DNA from: an uncultured Acidimicrobiales bacterium | Lineage (GTDB): Bacteria; Actinomycetota; Acidimicrobiia; Acidimicrobiales; SZUA-35 | Reading direction: 5' to 3' | Assembly (NCBI GenBank): GCA_937925335.1 | Contig: CALEWY010000041.1 | Location: forward strand, 1 to 61,820 | DNA length: 61,820 nucleotides | Part shown: positions 1 through 8,248 of the stretch, in pieces | Position numbering within the stretch: the first letter of the stretch is position 1 | Layout of the letters: the number at the start of each line of letters is the position of its first letter | Notes under the pieces: generated by a model | The model's input: only the letters and a program-made list of their open reading frames with translations | What the model was told of the DNA's origin: nothing | Databases searched by the model: none | Program-made: the position numbers and the translations under genes

Positions 1-98
1 ACAACCAAAGGGAGGACCAAAGCGAACTCAACCGTCGCCTGACCTCTCTCACCAGGCCGACGACGAACTCGCTCGCCCTGGCCACTCCCCCGGCTCAT
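1..98 (-). CDS. TadE-like pilus assembly protein (partial)
   Basis: This is the N-terminal part only; the gene runs off the left edge. Reading leftward from an ATG at 98, the 32 visible residues end in the motif GERGQATVEFALVLPLVV, the hallmark N-terminus of TadE/TadG-like minor pilins: a short basic cytoplasmic lead, then Glu and a hydrophobic helix. The start ATG overlaps the stop codon of the upstream pilin gene (TGATG), so the two are probably translationally coupled. Such proteins are thought to be pseudopilins of the Flp/Tad pilus, processed after the short lead and held in the membrane. It extends the leftward tad operon. Identity rests on a short segment, but the motif is very typical. 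Confidence 0.8.
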   Translation of the reverse strand, partial: MSRGSGQGERVRRRPGERGQATVEFALVLPLV

Positions 99-295
99 CA
101 GCCCACCTGACCAATCACCGCATCGATCACCGCGTTCAACAAACGCGAGATCTTCCCCGTCCCCGCAGCCCACGCAAGCACAAGCCCCGCAATGGTGGCC
201 GCACCGACGATGACAATCGCGTACTCAGCCGTGGCTTGACCACGCTCGGATCGACGATCGAGCTGACTTGCACACAACTCGTTCAACATGAACAT
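98..295 (-). CDS. Small Flp-type pilin-like protein (DUF4244)
   Basis: A 65-residue protein with a charged N-terminal stretch, then the motif RGQATAEYAIVIVGAATIAG and one hydrophobic helix (about residues 22-46). This layout matches the DUF4244/Flp-pilin-like proteins found in actinobacterial tad loci, and it probably forms or helps form the pilus fibre after membrane insertion. An AAGGA-type ribosome site lies about 8 nt before the ATG at 295. The gene sits 66 bp after tadC and overlaps the next gene (TadE-like) by the TGATG arrangement. The family call is from motif and context; whether it is the major pilin cannot be told from sequence. Confidence 0.85.
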   Translation of the reverse strand: MFMLNELCASQLDRRSERGQATAEYAIVIVGAATIAGLVLAWAAGTGKISRLLNAVIDAVIGQVG

Positions 296-361
296 GAGAT
301 GTTCCTTCTTCTCTTTGACGTTTGATCACGGCAACCGAAGCTGCAAAGGGAGAACACGCTC

Positions 362-1084
362 CTAGCCAACGTCGAGGCCACCCACGGCCACGATCACGAG
401 CGGAATCACTGAGCCGACAAACACCGCCGGCAACGAACACAACGCGAGCGGACCGAGCAGCAACAGCGGTAGCCGTTTCGCCCGCACATCAAGCTCACGA
501 ACACGAGCCGCCCTTGCCTCAAAGGCCAGCCGCTCCAACAACGTCGCCACCGGCGCACCATCACGCTCCGTCGCAACCAACGCCCGCACAAACGGCTGAT
601 ACGCAGGCCCCGCCTCATCAACAAAACTCACACTCGCAGCAGCGAACCCAAGACCAGCGCGCCGACGCTCCATCACCCGCTCCACCGCCGGCCGCAACAC
701 GACCGGGCCATGCTCCCCAACGACCATGAGCGCCTGAGGAATCGTGCCGCCAGCACCCAACACCGCACCAACCAAGTCGATGGCGATCGGTTGAGCTCGG
801 GCCAGCGCACGCTCTCGTTCACCAACAGCAAGACGACGACGCCACCACCCAGCCAGCGGCCAACCCGCTGCGATCACAAGACCGAGAACCGGACCGATCA
901 CGACGGCAACTGCGACTGCCGCCAACCCGACCGTGACCGGCCGACGCCAACGCTGCGCCGAGCTGGGCCTCGAGGGGGTCGCCGGCGCGGAGAGGGACCG
1001 CGCCGGCGAGATCACGAGCGACCGAACAGGCCAGAACGCACACAACGCCCCAGCCACGCTCAGCACAAACACCACGACGGTCAT
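362..1084 (-). CDS. tadC: Tad secretion inner-membrane protein TadC-like (T2SS F domain)
   Basis: A 240-residue membrane protein of the type II secretion system F family. It has an N-terminal helix (MTVVVFVLSVAGALCAF), a second hydrophobic pair near residues 50-75, a cytoplasmic helical region (GTIPQALMVVGEHGP onward) and hydrophobic C-terminal helices. The start at 1084 is chosen because its ATG overlaps the tadB stop as ATGA and the preceding in-frame residues look non-coding. In Tad systems TadB and TadC form the inner-membrane platform that couples the TadA ATPase to pilin extrusion. It is third from last in the visible operon. TadB and TadC are hard to tell apart; order supports TadC. 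Confidence 0.85.
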   Translation of the reverse strand: MTVVVFVLSVAGALCAFWPVRSLVISPARSLSAPATPSRPSSAQRWRRPVTVGLAAVAVAVVIGPVLGLVIAAGWPLAGWWRRRLAVGERERALARAQPIAIDLVGAVLGAGGTIPQALMVVGEHGPVVLRPAVERVMERRRAGLGFAAASVSFVDEAGPAYQPFVRALVATERDGAPVATLLERLAFEARAARVRELDVRAKRLPLLLLGPLALCSLPAVFVGSVIPLVIVAVGGLDVG

Positions 1085-1776
1085 GACGGCCCCCAGATCA
1101 GCCGGTCCATCCACAACCAACCCATCGCAGCCAACCCAGCAGCGATGACAACACACACCGCGCCCAGCGTCGACTGCACATAGAACGCCGCCATCCGCCG
1201 ATCGATCAACGCCACGACAACCGCAAACACCACCGGCAAAGCCGCCATCACCACCGCCGAAGCCGTCGCCTGCGAAGCATGCGACTGCGCATCCAACCGA
1301 GCCACCTCGATCGACCGCACCAACTCCCCCAACCGCTCAATCGCCGGCGCCACCGGCCCACCATGCGCGACCAACACACCAACCGACGTCGCCAACAACG
1401 ACAACTCAACAAGATCAGTCCGATCACCAAGCTCGAACAGCGCCGACTCCAGCGACTGCCCACCATTCACCGCCGACGCCACAACCGTGAGCTCACCCTC
1501 AAGCGCCACCACCGACGGATCCTCAATCGCCGACATCACCGCTCCGTGCAACGAAGCGCCCGACCGCACCTGCTGGCCCATCACATCGATCAACACCCCC
1601 AACGCCTCACTCTGCAACCGCTTGCGTTGACGACACACGTGCAGCCGCCGCAACCGACGCACAAACAACACTGACGGCAACGCCAAACACACCACCGTCG
1701 GGCTGCCCACCAAAACCCCGGCCACCACCCCGACCAGACCAACGACACCCTCGAGCGGCACGACCTTCGACGTCAT
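1081..1776 (-). CDS. tadB: Tad secretion inner-membrane protein TadB-like (T2SS F domain)
   Basis: A 231-residue type II secretion F-domain protein. Hydrophobic helices lie at about residues 9-28 and 30-40, followed by a long amphipathic region with the family pattern (LGVLIDVMGQQVRSGASLHGAV) and two C-terminal membrane helices. The ATG at 1776 overlaps the tadA stop (ATGA), and the stop overlaps the start of tadC, so the genes are translationally coupled. It is predicted to form the pilus assembly platform with TadC. Start choice is set by the overlap; a longer reading frame exists upstream but would run into tadA. Confidence 0.85.
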   Translation of the reverse strand: MTSKVVPLEGVVGLVGVVAGVLVGSPTVVCLALPSVLFVRRLRRLHVCRQRKRLQSEALGVLIDVMGQQVRSGASLHGAVMSAIEDPSVVALEGELTVVASAVNGGQSLESALFELGDRTDLVELSLLATSVGVLVAHGGPVAPAIERLGELVRSIEVARLDAQSHASQATASAVVMAALPVVFAVVVALIDRRMAAFYVQSTLGAVCVVIAAGLAAMGWLWMDRLIWGPS

Positions 1777-2903
1777 GACGCCACCTCCGGAGCCCGCCAC
1801 AACACCGACAACTCGAACTCCAACCCACCCGAAAAGCCCACCACCGCATCAGCAACCAACGCAATCTCCGTCACCCGCCGCTCACCACTCGTCGACCGGC
1901 CAACATGCACCACCACATCAACCGCCGACGCGATCTGCTCCCGCACCGCAACCAACGGCAACCCCACATCCCCCAACAACGCCAACGTCTCCAACCGACG
2001 CAACCCCGCACCCACACCATTCGCATGACACGTCGCCAACGAACCATCGTGTCCGGTGTTGAGCGCCATTACGAGGTCTAAGGCTTCTGCCCCACGGACT
2101 TCCCCAATGACGAGTCGGTCGGGCCGCATCCGCAGCGCTGTCTTGACGAGCTGGCGGATCGTGACCTCACCAATACCTTCGCTATTGGCCGGCCGTGCCT
2201 CCAGCCTCACCACGTGATCGCCGGGGAACCGAAGCTCACTCGTGTCTTCAACAACCACCACTCGTTCGTTGCGGTGAAGGTGCGCTCCGAGGGCGTTGAG
2301 CAGCGTCGTCTTCCCGGCACCAGTACCTCCGACGACGAGCACCGTCCTGCGCTCACGCACAATCTGCTCCAGCGCAGCAACACATTCGGGCGGGCCAAAG
2401 GCTTCGAGTGGGACCGGGCGCGCGGAGAAACGACGAATCGTGACGACCGGACCGTCGACGGCAAGCGGCGGCACGACAACATTGACTCGGCTTCCGTCAG
2501 CCAGGCGAGCATCGGCGATCGGGCTCGACCGATCGACGCGCAGGCCGAGCGGGTCGAGCATGCGCTCGATCATCACGTCGATCTCTTCCCTCGCGAGGTT
2601 GATGTCGGTCGCTGCGAGCGTTCCGTCCTGGTCCACCCACACCGGGCCGGGCCCGTTGATCATCACTTCGGTGACACCCTCGGTTCGCAAGAGCTCGGCG
2701 ATCGCTCCGAAGCCGTGCGCACGTTCGAGTGCCCGATCGACCGCCTCACCTGTGCTGACTCCGTCGAGAAGCGGCTCCGCGACGCGAAGCCGTTCGATGA
2801 GCTCACCGCGGCTCAAGCTCGGATCGGATCCAAGCCAACCGAGCAAGAGGCCTGCCGCATTCTGGACTGCACCGCTGTGGTCGGTGCCGAACCCGGCGCT
2901 CAT
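1773..2903 (-). CDS. tadA: Pilus assembly ATPase TadA/CpaF
   Basis: A 376-residue secretion ATPase of the VirB11/CpaF family that powers Tad/Flp pilus assembly from the cytoplasmic face. Visible motifs: the NTD2-type segment MINGPGPVWVD (81-91), Walker A GGTGAGKTT (192-200), an Asp-box region VVVEDTSELRF (216-226), Walker B DRLVIGEVRG (262-271), and a His box GHDGSLATCHAN (284-295). All catalytic elements are intact. Length is normal for CpaF cores without an N-terminal extension. It overlaps tadZ upstream and tadB downstream by 4 nt each. Confidence 0.95.
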   Translation of the reverse strand: MSAGFGTDHSGAVQNAAGLLLGWLGSDPSLSRGELIERLRVAEPLLDGVSTGEAVDRALERAHGFGAIAELLRTEGVTEVMINGPGPVWVDQDGTLAATDINLAREEIDVMIERMLDPLGLRVDRSSPIADARLADGSRVNVVVPPLAVDGPVVTIRRFSARPVPLEAFGPPECVAALEQIVRERRTVLVVGGTGAGKTTLLNALGAHLHRNERVVVVEDTSELRFPGDHVVRLEARPANSEGIGEVTIRQLVKTALRMRPDRLVIGEVRGAEALDLVMALNTGHDGSLATCHANGVGAGLRRLETLALLGDVGLPLVAVREQIASAVDVVVHVGRSTSGERRVTEIALVADAVVGFSGGLEFELSVLWRAPEVAS

Positions 2904-3562
2904 AGGAGCTTCGCCAATGGCTTGAGGCTCTTCGGGATCCTGGCCATGAGCAGACCGGCGTCGATCCGCCGCGCAACATCGATGTCTCGCATCACCACGA
3001 CGTCAACGGGCGCAGCAATGGCGGCCGCCACGTCGTTTGGTCGGAAGTAGCGACCGACCTCGTTGATCAGAACGACTTCATCGGGCGGCGGCACCAGAGC
3101 TGCGGCCCGCACGGCGAGGTAACACGGCCGCATCACGAGCAACGATCGATCAGCGGCTGCCAAGACGGCGCTGAACGACGAGTCGGGGATACCGAGATCG
3201 ATGATCACCTGGCGCCCGTCGAATTGAAGCAGCGATGCCAGTACTCGGGTGCGCTCGGCGAGGCGAAGGCTCATCGCCTCGTCGCGAGAGCGTTCAACAA
3301 GTGCGGGCGACGGGCCGAGCGGCAAGATCGAGAGGCGTTCGGTTGCGTCGACCTCGAGCCGAGCGAGTGTGTCGGGCAGGGCGCTCTCGGCGGTCATCCA
3401 GTCGGCGAGACCTGGCCCGTCGGCGGGCACACCCAACACATCGGGAAGGTCACCCCGAAGGTCGACGAGCAATGTGTCGCGCTGCTGGGCGGAGAACAAT
3501 GCCGTGGACGCAGCGGCTGTCGAACAGCCAACGCCGCCCTTTGAGGCGAAGAAGCAGAGCAC
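2900..3562 (-). CDS. tadZ: TadZ/CpaE-like ParA-family ATPase
   Basis: A 220-residue P-loop protein of the MinD/ParA superfamily, first gene of the leftward tad operon. The deviant Walker A is KGGVGCST (9-16), with Cys in place of the usual Lys of the second half (KGGxGKS/T), so ATP hydrolysis may be weak or absent, as in some TadZ/CpaE proteins. A switch-like VDLRGDLPDVLG and a C-terminal region with the pattern DVVVMRDIDVARRIDAGL follow. The GTG start at 3562 is preceded by GGGGAA at suitable spacing. TadZ is thought to place the pilus machine at a cell pole. The N-terminal receiver domain seen in CpaE is missing. Confidence 0.82.
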   Translation of the reverse strand: MLCFFASKGGVGCSTAAASTALFSAQQRDTLLVDLRGDLPDVLGVPADGPGLADWMTAESALPDTLARLEVDATERLSILPLGPSPALVERSRDEAMSLRLAERTRVLASLLQFDGRQVIIDLGIPDSSFSAVLAAADRSLLVMRPCYLAVRAAALVPPPDEVVLINEVGRYFRPNDVAAAIAAPVDVVVMRDIDVARRIDAGLLMARIPKSLKPLAKLL

Positions 3563-3721
3563 GATCGTTTCCCCATGAGTCGGGTGGATGAGTTCGCCGG
3601 GGAAGCGGCCGAGGTGGCTGTGCAGTGAACGTACGGGCCAACGGGCGATTCACAACGGGCCACCCCAGCAAAGGCGACCACGACGAGGCTGGCGATCGAC
3701 CGCGGCGATAGGGTCGCAAGC

Positions 3722-3817
3722 GGAGGTGTACGAGTACCTGGTGGGCTCCCCCGCCTTCAAAGCGGGTGTGCGGTGTGATCCATCGCAGGCGGGTTCGATT
3801 CCCGTCCACCTCCGCCA
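3722..3817 (+). tRNA. selC: tRNA-Sec (anticodon TCA)
   Basis: A 96-nt tRNA with the shape of selenocysteine tRNA. The acceptor stem GGAGGTG pairs with CACCTCC; the anticodon stem CCCGC/GCGGG encloses the loop CTTCAAA, giving anticodon TCA, which reads UGA. A long extra arm (TGCG...CGCA) precedes a T arm GCGGG-TTCGATT-CCCGT. The discriminator is G and CCA is encoded (3815-3817). Length, the TCA anticodon and the long variable arm together separate it from tRNA-Ser. It would be charged by SerRS (serS is at 28150-29403), converted by SelA and delivered by SelB, both encoded about 37 kb to the right. Confidence 0.95.
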
Positions 3818-3939
3818 AAGAAGCTCACCAGGTTCCTCACATCAGCGCCGCCGGGCGCGTCGAGCCTCAACGAGAGCCGAGCTCGCGCCGGGCCGTCACC
3901 AGTCCAGGCCTCACGATTCTGAGGACCACGAGGAGATCG

Positions 3940-3955
3940 CCGCAAGATCTTGCGG
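3940..3955. terminator. Perfect 16-bp palindrome downstream of the channel gene
   Basis: CCGCAAGATCTTGCGG is a perfect palindrome 23 bp beyond the stop of the leftward channel gene and about 120 bp beyond tRNA-Sec. It could act as a bidirectional transcription stop or a protein site; there is no clear T tract. Confidence 0.35.
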
Positions 3956-3978
3956 GATATCCCTCCGCTTCGTGAATC

Positions 3979-5871
3979 TCAGCGTTCGTCTTCGGCCACG
4001 ACCACGATCGAGTCGCCGGCGACGATGTCGAAGCGCTCGGTTTTGAGCGGCACCAGCTTCACGCCGAAGTTGTCGTCCGGGTTCGCTTCCTGGGCGATCA
4101 ACTTCACGCCGAGCGCAATCTCTTCTCGGAGCTGAGCCGCCGCCATCATCTCGGCGAACGTGACCGACACCGGCAGCTCGTCGAAGTAGAGCGAGGCGTC
4201 CTTCAGATAGATCTCCGAGCCATCTTCGGCGAAGAGGTTGGCGTAGACGTGTTCGAGCTCGCGGTTCTCGCTGATCTGGGCGACGAGCATCGAGATCATC
4301 CGGTTCGAGATGACGAACTCCTTCACGCCTGTGCGGGTCACAAGATCTCGTGAGTCACTGCCCAAGATCTCGGCGATGAGTTTCGGCCGAGCCGACTCAT
4401 CGATCTGACGCAAGAGCCTCTGCAACTGCAGGAGGATGATGAGCGTTTCGGAGTCGATCCAATCCTCCGGGCGCTCATCGTGGTCCTCAGACAAGATGAT
4501 CACGTTGGCGTACCGAGCAAGGTCGAGTTGTTCGAGCTCGGCGGTGACGAACGGATCGAGATCGAGCTTCGCCACCGACATCGGGGACTCGCTCGACACA
4601 AGGCCAGCCGAGGCGTGAGCGTTGACCGGCCACCGGTCGACCAGATCGATCTCGGATCCCTCCGACACGTAGTCGGCGTACTCACCCACGATCGTGTTCA
4701 CCTTCGGGTTCGAGCCGATGACGAGCTGGCGTTCCGGAGCGGCGGTGATCGTTCGCTGCGGGAGCGGCGATGGCACTGGCGGCGTCCTGCGCTGATCGAC
4801 CAAGCGCAGCGCCGAGTCGTCGGATGCGAGCACGATCAGCTGCGTTCCCGGTGCAAGCGTCGTTTCGAGTGCCGGGTTGATCGTGACCTCACCATCCGGC
4901 GACACGAGGCCGATCGGCACGCCATCTTCGAATTGAAAGGCGATCGTTCCGAAGTTCTCGTTCGCTGGCCACGTCTCTTCGAAGAGGTAGAGCTCGGCAC
5001 CGTCGAAGGAGAGCATCTCGTCGTAGACCACCGACAGACCGGAGCTGCGAGACGTCTGCACGATCACCTTGGCGAGGATGTCGTCGGTGTCGAGACAGAT
5101 CACTCGCTCGGCATCGATCGAGCGGGCAAGGTTGCGCTGACTTTCTTCGAAGAGCTCGACGACAACCGGGGCGTCAGTGTTCTCGCCGGTTGTCGTGACC
5201 GCCAAGGTGGTTTTCACCACCGACATGTCCGACGCGGCCTTGTCGCTCGGCGCCGCCCCTGAGTTGCAGTTGGCGAGCACGATCACCGCCTTCGCTTCAG
5301 CCAAACCAACGGTCGCCAAGCTGGCGATCGACGATGGATTGCCGGCCCGGGTGACCACCTTCGTGTTCTGCGTGTCCGGAAGGCGAAACGCAAGCTCGTC
5401 GTCCATCTCTTCTTTCTCGCGATCGGCGAGGATCACGACGACCGGGTCATCCTCCGATTCGTTGGCCAGGATCAGTTCGTAGAGGATCTCGATGACTCGA
5501 TCGCTCCAGCCAAGGATGAGCGTGTGATCCTCTTCGATCACGATCGAGCGGCCCTTGCGCAACTCGGCGAGTCGGGAATCGACCGCGGTGGTGATGAAGG
5601 CGATGAGCGACGAGAAGAGCACGACACCAGTGAGCCCGGTGAGAATCGTGAGAACCTTCACGGCGGGCGACGAATCGATGTCTTGTGTCATCGAGCCGGG
5701 ATCGGTCAGCTCGAGGAACGTCAGGAAGATCTGGCGCAGCGGGCCATCGCCGCGCTCGACATCAACGGGCAACAGCGTGATGAGAACGGCGCGCAGAACG
5801 CCCAGGACGAGTAGCAAGCCACCGAACACGACCGTGAGGGCCATGAAGATCGAGCTCGTGCCCTTCGCCAT
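3979..5871 (-). CDS. CASTOR/POLLUX-type ion channel with RCK/TrkA-like domains
   Basis: A 630-residue membrane protein. Two hydrophobic helices lie at about residues 8-35 and 71-96, followed by a Rossmann-like segment beginning TLILGWSDRVIEILYEL (about 112) and a long cytoplasmic part with a second nucleotide-binding-like repeat. This is the layout of the CASTOR/POLLUX (DUF1012) family, related to RCK-gated potassium or calcium channels. The ATG at 5871 is the first usable start, but the reading frame upstream still encodes LAQTFRYRFDEQ, which resembles the conserved lead of this family. No ATG, GTG, TTG or CTG lies in the 53 codons between the upstream in-frame stop (6031-6033) and 5871. The true start is therefore unresolved. 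It stands alone, divergent from the small gene at 6083. Confidence 0.8.
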   Translation of the reverse strand: MAKGTSSIFMALTVVFGGLLLVLGVLRAVLITLLPVDVERGDGPLRQIFLTFLELTDPGSMTQDIDSSPAVKVLTILTGLTGVVLFSSLIAFITTAVDSRLAELRKGRSIVIEEDHTLILGWSDRVIEILYELILANESEDDPVVVILADREKEEMDDELAFRLPDTQNTKVVTRAGNPSSIASLATVGLAEAKAVIVLANCNSGAAPSDKAASDMSVVKTTLAVTTTGENTDAPVVVELFEESQRNLARSIDAERVICLDTDDILAKVIVQTSRSSGLSVVYDEMLSFDGAELYLFEETWPANENFGTIAFQFEDGVPIGLVSPDGEVTINPALETTLAPGTQLIVLASDDSALRLVDQRRTPPVPSPLPQRTITAAPERQLVIGSNPKVNTIVGEYADYVSEGSEIDLVDRWPVNAHASAGLVSSESPMSVAKLDLDPFVTAELEQLDLARYANVIILSEDHDERPEDWIDSETLIILLQLQRLLRQIDESARPKLIAEILGSDSRDLVTRTGVKEFVISNRMISMLVAQISENRELEHVYANLFAEDGSEIYLKDASLYFDELPVSVTFAEMMAAAQLREEIALGVKLIAQEANPDDNFGVKLVPLKTERFDIVAGDSIVVVAEDER

Positions 5872-6082
5872 CTGCTCGTCGAAGCGGTAGCGGAAGGTCT
5901 GGGCGAGGCGCTTCGGTGAACGAGCGCTCTGTGCACGAGCTGAGGGCGAACGGGCGTCGGAGGAGCGTGTGGCGGTGATTCGCCAACCTACCTCGCGCCG
6001 CTTTGCCGACTGGGCGACCCCTACGTTCGGTCATGTTCCGTCTGGTGGGGCGTGCTCGAAGTCGAGGCGCGACGATGTCGAT

Positions 6083-6439
6083 GTGCTGAATCGCTCCATC
6101 ACGCTGCCGATCGAGGCGGGCGCTGCCATCCATCAGACGCTCGGAATTCTCGACGATCACGGCCAGCAGCGGGAACCAATGCGAGCGGCGCTGCTCGAAC
6201 AGCGAGTGTGGGATGGCTGGACCAACGAGGAGTGGACATCGATGGCTGGGGACGACGCAGCCATCGAATTCGAGATTGAAGACGCGGCGATCCTCCTCGA
6301 CGGTCTGGCTTTCACCGAGATGATGAGCGCCGACTTACCGTGGTTCGACATGGTTCGTTGGACTGTCGACTTCATGACCGACCAGCTACGAAGCGCATGG
6401 ACCGATGCCGAGTGGAAGCAGCTCGGCGCCGGAACCTAG
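6083..6439 (+). CDS. Hypothetical acidic protein
   Basis: About 118 residues from a GTG at 6083 (frame open from an upstream start at 5969, whose first 38 codons look non-coding and overlap the antisense N-terminal region of the channel gene). The protein is acidic and Trp-rich: VWDGWTNEEW, LPWFDMVRWTVDF and SAWTDAEWKQL give a repeated W-T-x-x-E-W feel near both ends, and the rest is helical. No family is recognised. No signal peptide or membrane segment is seen. It converges on the sigma-factor gene. Confidence 0.5.
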   Translation: MLNRSITLPIEAGAAIHQTLGILDDHGQQREPMRAALLEQRVWDGWTNEEWTSMAGDDAAIEFEIEDAAILLDGLAFTEMMSADLPWFDMVRWTVDFMTDQLRSAWTDAEWKQLGAGT

Positions 6440-6480
6440 CGGGCGCGCCGAAGTAGTCCGGGGGTTCTCGACCAAGAGTG

Positions 6481-6506
6481 CGAGTTTCACCTCCAGGCGA
6501 AACTCG
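6481..6506. terminator. Hairpin between convergent genes
   Basis: CGAGTTTC (6481-6488) pairs with GAAACTCG (6499-6506) around a 10-nt loop, between the small hypothetical gene and the 3' end of the sigma gene. It is placed as a bidirectional terminator, without a strong T run. Confidence 0.5.
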
Positions 6507-6553
6507 GTAAGTGACAAGGCCCCCTAGGGCCGACGAACGGCGCCGACGAGCGA

Positions 6554-7594
6554 CTACACGGCCAGCAGGTCGCGGGCGCCGGTGTCGGAGCTCGGGTGAC
6601 GCAACTTCGACATTGCGCGAGCTTCGATCTGGCGGATGCGCTCACGGGTGAGGTTGAAGTACTCGCCAACCTCTTCCAGCGTGCGGGGCTCACCACGGTC
6701 GAGACCAAAACGAAGCTTCAAAATCTCACGTTCACGCTCATCGAGCGGTGCGAGCAAGCGGCTGATCTCTTCGGGAAGCAGTGCTGTTGCAGCAACTTCG
6801 AACGGTGAATCAGCACCACGATCTTCAACAACGTCGCCAAGTTCGGCGTCGCCGTCTTCACGCAGCGGCTCGGAGAGCGAAAGAGGCTCGGCGGCAAAAC
6901 GAAGCGCTTCGGTCACCTTGTCTTCGGGCATCTCGACCTCAACCGAAAGTTCGGTGAGGGTTGCCGGGCGGCCGTACTTCAGCTCGAGGCGAGCGCGAGC
7001 CTTCTGCAGACGAGCAAGCGTGTCGCCAGCGTGCACGGGGAGACGGATGGTCCGACCCGTATTGGCGATGCCTCGGGTGATCGCTTGGCGAATCCACCAC
7101 GTTGCATACGTTGAGAACTTGAAACCCTTGCGCCAGTCGAACTTCTCGACGGCGTGCATCAGACCGAGGTTGCCCTCTTGGATGAGGTCGAGCAGGGGGA
7201 GGCCAGACGCCTGGTACTTCTTGGCGATTGACACGACGAGACGGAGGTTGGACTGCACGAATGTGCGCTCTGCCTCACGACCCTTTCGGATCGAGCGACG
7301 CAGCTCACGCTTCTTACTGGCAGCAACGTCAGGGTTTGCCATCTCTTCTTCGGCGGCTTTGCCCGCTTCAATGGCTTGGGCGAGGCGAACCTCGTCCTCT
7401 TTGGTCAGCAACGGGTATTGCCCGATGTCGGTCAAGTACAGCCTGACGAGATCTTCCTCGTCTCGCTCGACTCGCTCCTTTGCCAAGGACCTCAACCTCT
7501 CGTGTTGTGGGACAAGAACTCGGCACTGCGCCGGCGGATAGGTCCCATCCATCCAATCTTCTGACCGAGTTGTCTGCAGGGTACAGATCCCCAC
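6554..7594 (-). CDS. RNA polymerase sigma factor, RpoD/SigA-SigB type
   Basis: A 346-residue sigma-70 family protein. Region 1.2 (DEEDLVRLYLTDIGQYPLL), region 2 including the -10 recognition helix (FKFSTYATWWIRQAITR), region 3 (GRPATLTELSVEVEMPEDKV) and region 4.2 (LTRERIRQIEARAMSKLR) are all intact, so it reads consensus-type -35/-10 promoters. It lacks the long acidic/basic N-terminal extension of most actinobacterial principal sigma factors, so it may be the SigB-like second copy rather than the housekeeping factor. The start is uncertain: a GTG at 7594 or the ATG at 7552. Single gene. Confidence 0.9.
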   Translation of the reverse strand: MGICTLQTTRSEDWMDGTYPPAQCRVLVPQHERLRSLAKERVERDEEDLVRLYLTDIGQYPLLTKEDEVRLAQAIEAGKAAEEEMANPDVAASKKRELRRSIRKGREAERTFVQSNLRLVVSIAKKYQASGLPLLDLIQEGNLGLMHAVEKFDWRKGFKFSTYATWWIRQAITRGIANTGRTIRLPVHAGDTLARLQKARARLELKYGRPATLTELSVEVEMPEDKVTEALRFAAEPLSLSEPLREDGDAELGDVVEDRGADSPFEVAATALLPEEISRLLAPLDEREREILKLRFGLDRGEPRTLEEVGEYFNLTRERIRQIEARAMSKLRHPSSDTGARDLLAV

Positions 7595-7727
7595 CTAAAA
7601 CTGCGGTATCGAAGTCTACCGATCGTTGTGGTTGCCTTGGCGGCGCCCCTGTTCGGTCGACCCCCCAATGGTCGGCGCGAAGTTGAGTGGGCTTGAGTTC
7701 CTAACTGCGGAGTGGGATGTTCTCCCG

Positions 7728-8081
7728 ATGAGTGATGCCCCAGAAAGCCCCGTTGCTGGCGAACAGGCTGAAGAAGAAATGGAGCCGGTCATGGTCACCA
7801 TGACCTTCCAAACGGCCCAACCAGACGAACTTCTCGCCGTTTTGTCCAAGTACGTCGTGCTCTGCCGGGGAGCGAGCGGGTGCCGAAACGTCGATCTTGT
7901 GGCCTCCATGACGAAACCGGGCCGGCTGGTCATCGTGCAGAAGTGGGAGTCGCCAGAACATCAAGGTGAGCACTTCGACAGCTCGGTCATGGTCGACATG
8001 GCCACCGCGTGCACCGGCTTATTGAGCGAACCGCCAGACATCGATCTGTACGAAGCGGTCACGATGCACGACCTGAAGTAG
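7728..8081 (+). CDS. Antibiotic-biosynthesis-monooxygenase-like (ABM) domain protein
   Basis: 117 residues from the ATG at 7728. After an acidic lead (residues 1-22), the segment EPVMVTMTFQTAQPDELLAV, then CRGASGCRNVDLVASMTKPG, RLVIVQKWESPEHQGEHF and a final helix form the ferredoxin-like ABM fold (dimeric alpha-beta barrel). Members range from quinol monooxygenases to haem-degrading or unknown proteins, and the catalytic chemistry here cannot be deduced. An open frame reaches 7626, but the extra 34 codons are not convincing. It stands alone and is followed by a C/G-rich hairpin. Confidence 0.75.
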   Translation: MSDAPESPVAGEQAEEEMEPVMVTMTFQTAQPDELLAVLSKYVVLCRGASGCRNVDLVASMTKPGRLVIVQKWESPEHQGEHFDSSVMVDMATACTGLLSEPPDIDLYEAVTMHDLK

Positions 8082-8106
8082 CGGTCTGAACGAGGTCGTT
8101 CCCGCT

Positions 8107-8132
8107 CCCCCATAGGGCTTGGGGGTTCCCCC
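8107..8132 (+). terminator. Hairpin after the ABM-domain gene
   Basis: CCCCCA (8107-8112) pairs with TGGGGG (8120-8125); alternatively GGGGG and CCCCC pair at 8121-8132. It lies 26 bp past the stop. There is no U tract, so this is a weak call. Confidence 0.4.
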
Positions 8133-8248
8133 GATGGCTGATCGAGCCGGATCAGTCAGTGTGGTTGAGGCGTTGCTCGTCGGCAGTCACGTCAACACTG
8201 CTCGGCAACACCGCTCGGCAACACCGATGACACACCTGGGAGGGAACC

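Noticed and set aside
6031-6099. UGA (Sec) read-through in the channel gene lead
   Set aside because: Attractive because the Sec machinery is present, but no clear SECIS hairpin follows the TGA, the residues around it look disordered, and the upstream ATG lacks a ribosome site. Kept only as one option in the start-codon finding.
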